In this document: in pieces, positions 62,895-64,000 of the stretch | How the letters are laid out: every line of letters starts with the position of its first letter | Numbering within the stretch: position 1 is the stretch's first letter | Assembly (NCBI GenBank): GCA_039822785.1 | Contig: JBCBMO010000007.1 | Location: forward strand, 124,001-188,000 | DNA length: 64,000 bases | Reading direction: 5' to 3' | Source: Thermohalobaculum sp039822785 | GTDB taxonomy: Bacteria; Pseudomonadota; Alphaproteobacteria; Rhodobacterales; Rhodobacteraceae | Notes under the pieces: model-generated | The model's input: the letters and a program-made list of their open reading frames with translations, nothing else | Database searches by the model: none | Told to the model about the DNA's origin: nothing | Translations under genes and position numbers: made by a program

Positions 62895-63076
62895 GCGGCC
62901 CTCGGGGGCGGTGGCGGGAGAGGCCTCCCTGAAATCGCGGGCACGCTATTTACGGCCCCCTGGGGTGTCAAGCGAGGAACGGCGGTGCAGCAGAGATGAC
63001 GCACACCGTGGATTTGACGCCGCTAGGCGGGCGCTCAGACCGCTGAGATGGCCTGATCAGGCGCGGTTTGCGGAGA

Positions 63077-64000
63077 TCACGCCTCGACCAGCGCCTCGGC
63101 GGCCAGCAGGTCGACCGAGACGAGTTGCGACACCCCCCGCTCCACCATCGTGACACCGAAGAGCCGGTCCATCCGGCTCATGGTCAGCGGGTGGTGGGTG
63201 ATGATGAGAAAGCGCGTGTCCGTGCGCTGGCGCATCTCGTCGAGGAGCGCGCAGAACCGCGCGGTATTGCTGTCGTCGAGCGGGGCGTCGACCTCGTCGA
63301 GCACGCAGATCGGCGAGGGCTGGCACAGGAACACCGCCAGGATGAGGGAGAGCGCCGTCAGCGTCTGCTCCCCGCCCGAGAGGAGGGAGAGCGAGGAGAG
63401 CTTCTTGCCAGGTGGCTGGCACAGGATCTCGAGCCCCGCCTCGAGTGGGTCGTCATCCTCCACCATCACCAGCCGCGCCTCGCCCCCGCCAAACAGGCGG
63501 CGGAAGAGGCTGGCGAACTCCGCGTTCACCCGCTCAAAGGCCGCGAGGAGGCGCTGGCGCCCCTCCCGGTTGAGGCTGGCGACGCCGTGGCGGAGCTTGG
63601 CGATGGCGGCTTCCAGGTCGGCACGCTCGGTGACGATGGCCTCACGCTCCGCCGCGACCTCGGCGGCATCCTGCTCGGCGCGCAGGTTGACCGCGCCCAG
63701 GCTGTCGCGCTGGCGGGTGAGGCGGACGATCTCGGCCTCCAGCCTTTTGGCGAGGCCTTCACTGTCGGGCTCGGATGGCGCGGTGCTCTCCGCGGCGTCT
63801 TCATCTGCCGGGGTGGGGGCCTCCTCCGTGAGGTTGGCCTCTGATAGGCGCGTGGTGGCGCTGGCTTCGGCCTCCCGCGCGGCCTCCAGCTTGGCCTCCA
63901 GCCGACCCCGCCCCTCACGCAGGTCGGAGGCGGCCTTCTCGGCGGCGCGGGCAGCGCGGGCAGCCTCGACATGGGCCGTCTCGGTCGCGCCGAGGGCGTC
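63077..64000 (-). CDS. smc: Chromosome segregation protein SMC, C-terminal part (5' end outside window)
   Basis: About 307 residues at the 3' end of smc. A coiled coil precedes LGAVNLRAEQDAAEV and KLRHGVASLNREGRQRLL. The C-terminal ABC head half follows: FRRLFGGGEARL, LEAGLEILCQPPGKKL, signature LLSGGEQTLTALSLI, Walker B ICVLDEVDAPLDD, and the switch His in FLIITHHP. With the missing N-terminal half it forms the DNA-organising SMC-ScpAB complex. The gene enters the window from the right edge. Confidence 0.97.
   Translation of the reverse strand, partial: DALGATETAHVEAARAARAAEKAASDLREGRGRLEAKLEAAREAEASATTRLSEANLTEEAPTPADEDAAESTAPSEPDSEGLAKRLEAEIVRLTRQRDSLGAVNLRAEQDAAEVAAEREAIVTERADLEAAIAKLRHGVASLNREGRQRLLAAFERVNAEFASLFRRLFGGGEARLVMVEDDDPLEAGLEILCQPPGKKLSSLSLLSGGEQTLTALSLILAVFLCQPSPICVLDEVDAPLDDSNTARFCALLDEMRQRTDTRFLIITHHPLTMSRMDRLFGVTMVERGVSQLVSVDLLAAEALVEA

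Noticed and set aside
63051..63062. GCCTGATCAGGC palindrome just downstream of the smc stop as a terminator
   Set aside because: The arms are only 6 bp, with no loop and no T-run; it is a simple palindrome that could equally be chance.

Overview
This 64 kb window is GC-rich, densely coding chromosomal DNA from an alphaproteobacterium, most likely a Rhodospirillales-type lineage. Support for that: an F0 operon in the order atpI-atpB-atpE-b'-b without the F1 genes, a DUF1013/TrcR regulator, heterotetrameric sarcosine oxidase genes, rhizobial-type rkp capsule genes, and a dispersed GCCCGGG-type palindromic repeat. I see no rRNA, tRNA, CRISPR array, insertion sequence or phage gene. No GC stem followed by a clear T-run was found.

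Layout. (1) 1-13931 is a methylated-amine / one-carbon locus. It holds a hydroxypyruvate-isomerase-like gene (cut by the window edge), an EamA exporter, a D-2-hydroxyacid dehydrogenase, a Rieske oxygenase of the quaternary-ammonium type, a small unknown gene and an unknown membrane protein. These are followed by a tightly overlapping six-gene operon: dimethylglycine/sarcosine dehydrogenase-like protein, soxB, a GNAT protein, soxD, soxA, soxG. Together they fit stepwise demethylation of glycine betaine (or a similar betaine) to glycine with methyl groups passed to tetrahydrofolate. The oxygenase's reductase partner is not here.

(2) 13935-39221 is a capsule / surface polysaccharide locus that combines two known logics. 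kpsC, kpsS and kpsE are the E. coli group 2 (poly-Kdo linker, ABC export) set. rkpA, rkpG and rkpH are the Sinorhizobium K-antigen set: a fully reducing type I PKS/FAS, an alpha-oxoamine synthase and a short-chain reductase. Between them lie two very large related glycosyltransferases, three polysaccharide pyruvyl-transferase domains in two genes, and an ABC-ATPase-like protein that lacks the Walker A lysine, the catalytic glutamate and the signature motif. No KpsM permease or KpsD-like outer-membrane protein is present. This is the most unusual region of the window.

(3) 39369-49344 holds central-metabolism and mixed genes: an ADP-forming acyl-CoA-synthetase/GNAT fusion (Pat type), pyruvate carboxylase, a secreted hypothetical, an SDR without its catalytic lysine, a palindromic repeat, TrcR and an RNase T2.

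(4) 49496-56116 is a minus-strand run of catabolic and housekeeping genes: a threonine-dehydratase-like enzyme, two alpha/beta hydrolases, a haloacid dehalogenase, nicotinate phosphoribosyltransferase and a lytic transglycosylase.

(5) 56425-60214 is a plus-strand run: dapA, a P-loop kinase, smpB, a GNAT and an OmpA-domain protein. (6) 60296-64000 is the minus-strand F0 operon and the 3' part of smc.

Many gene pairs overlap by 4-8 bases (ATGA or GTGA), so translational coupling is common. Long open frames antisense to these genes are GC-bias shadows and are not listed.
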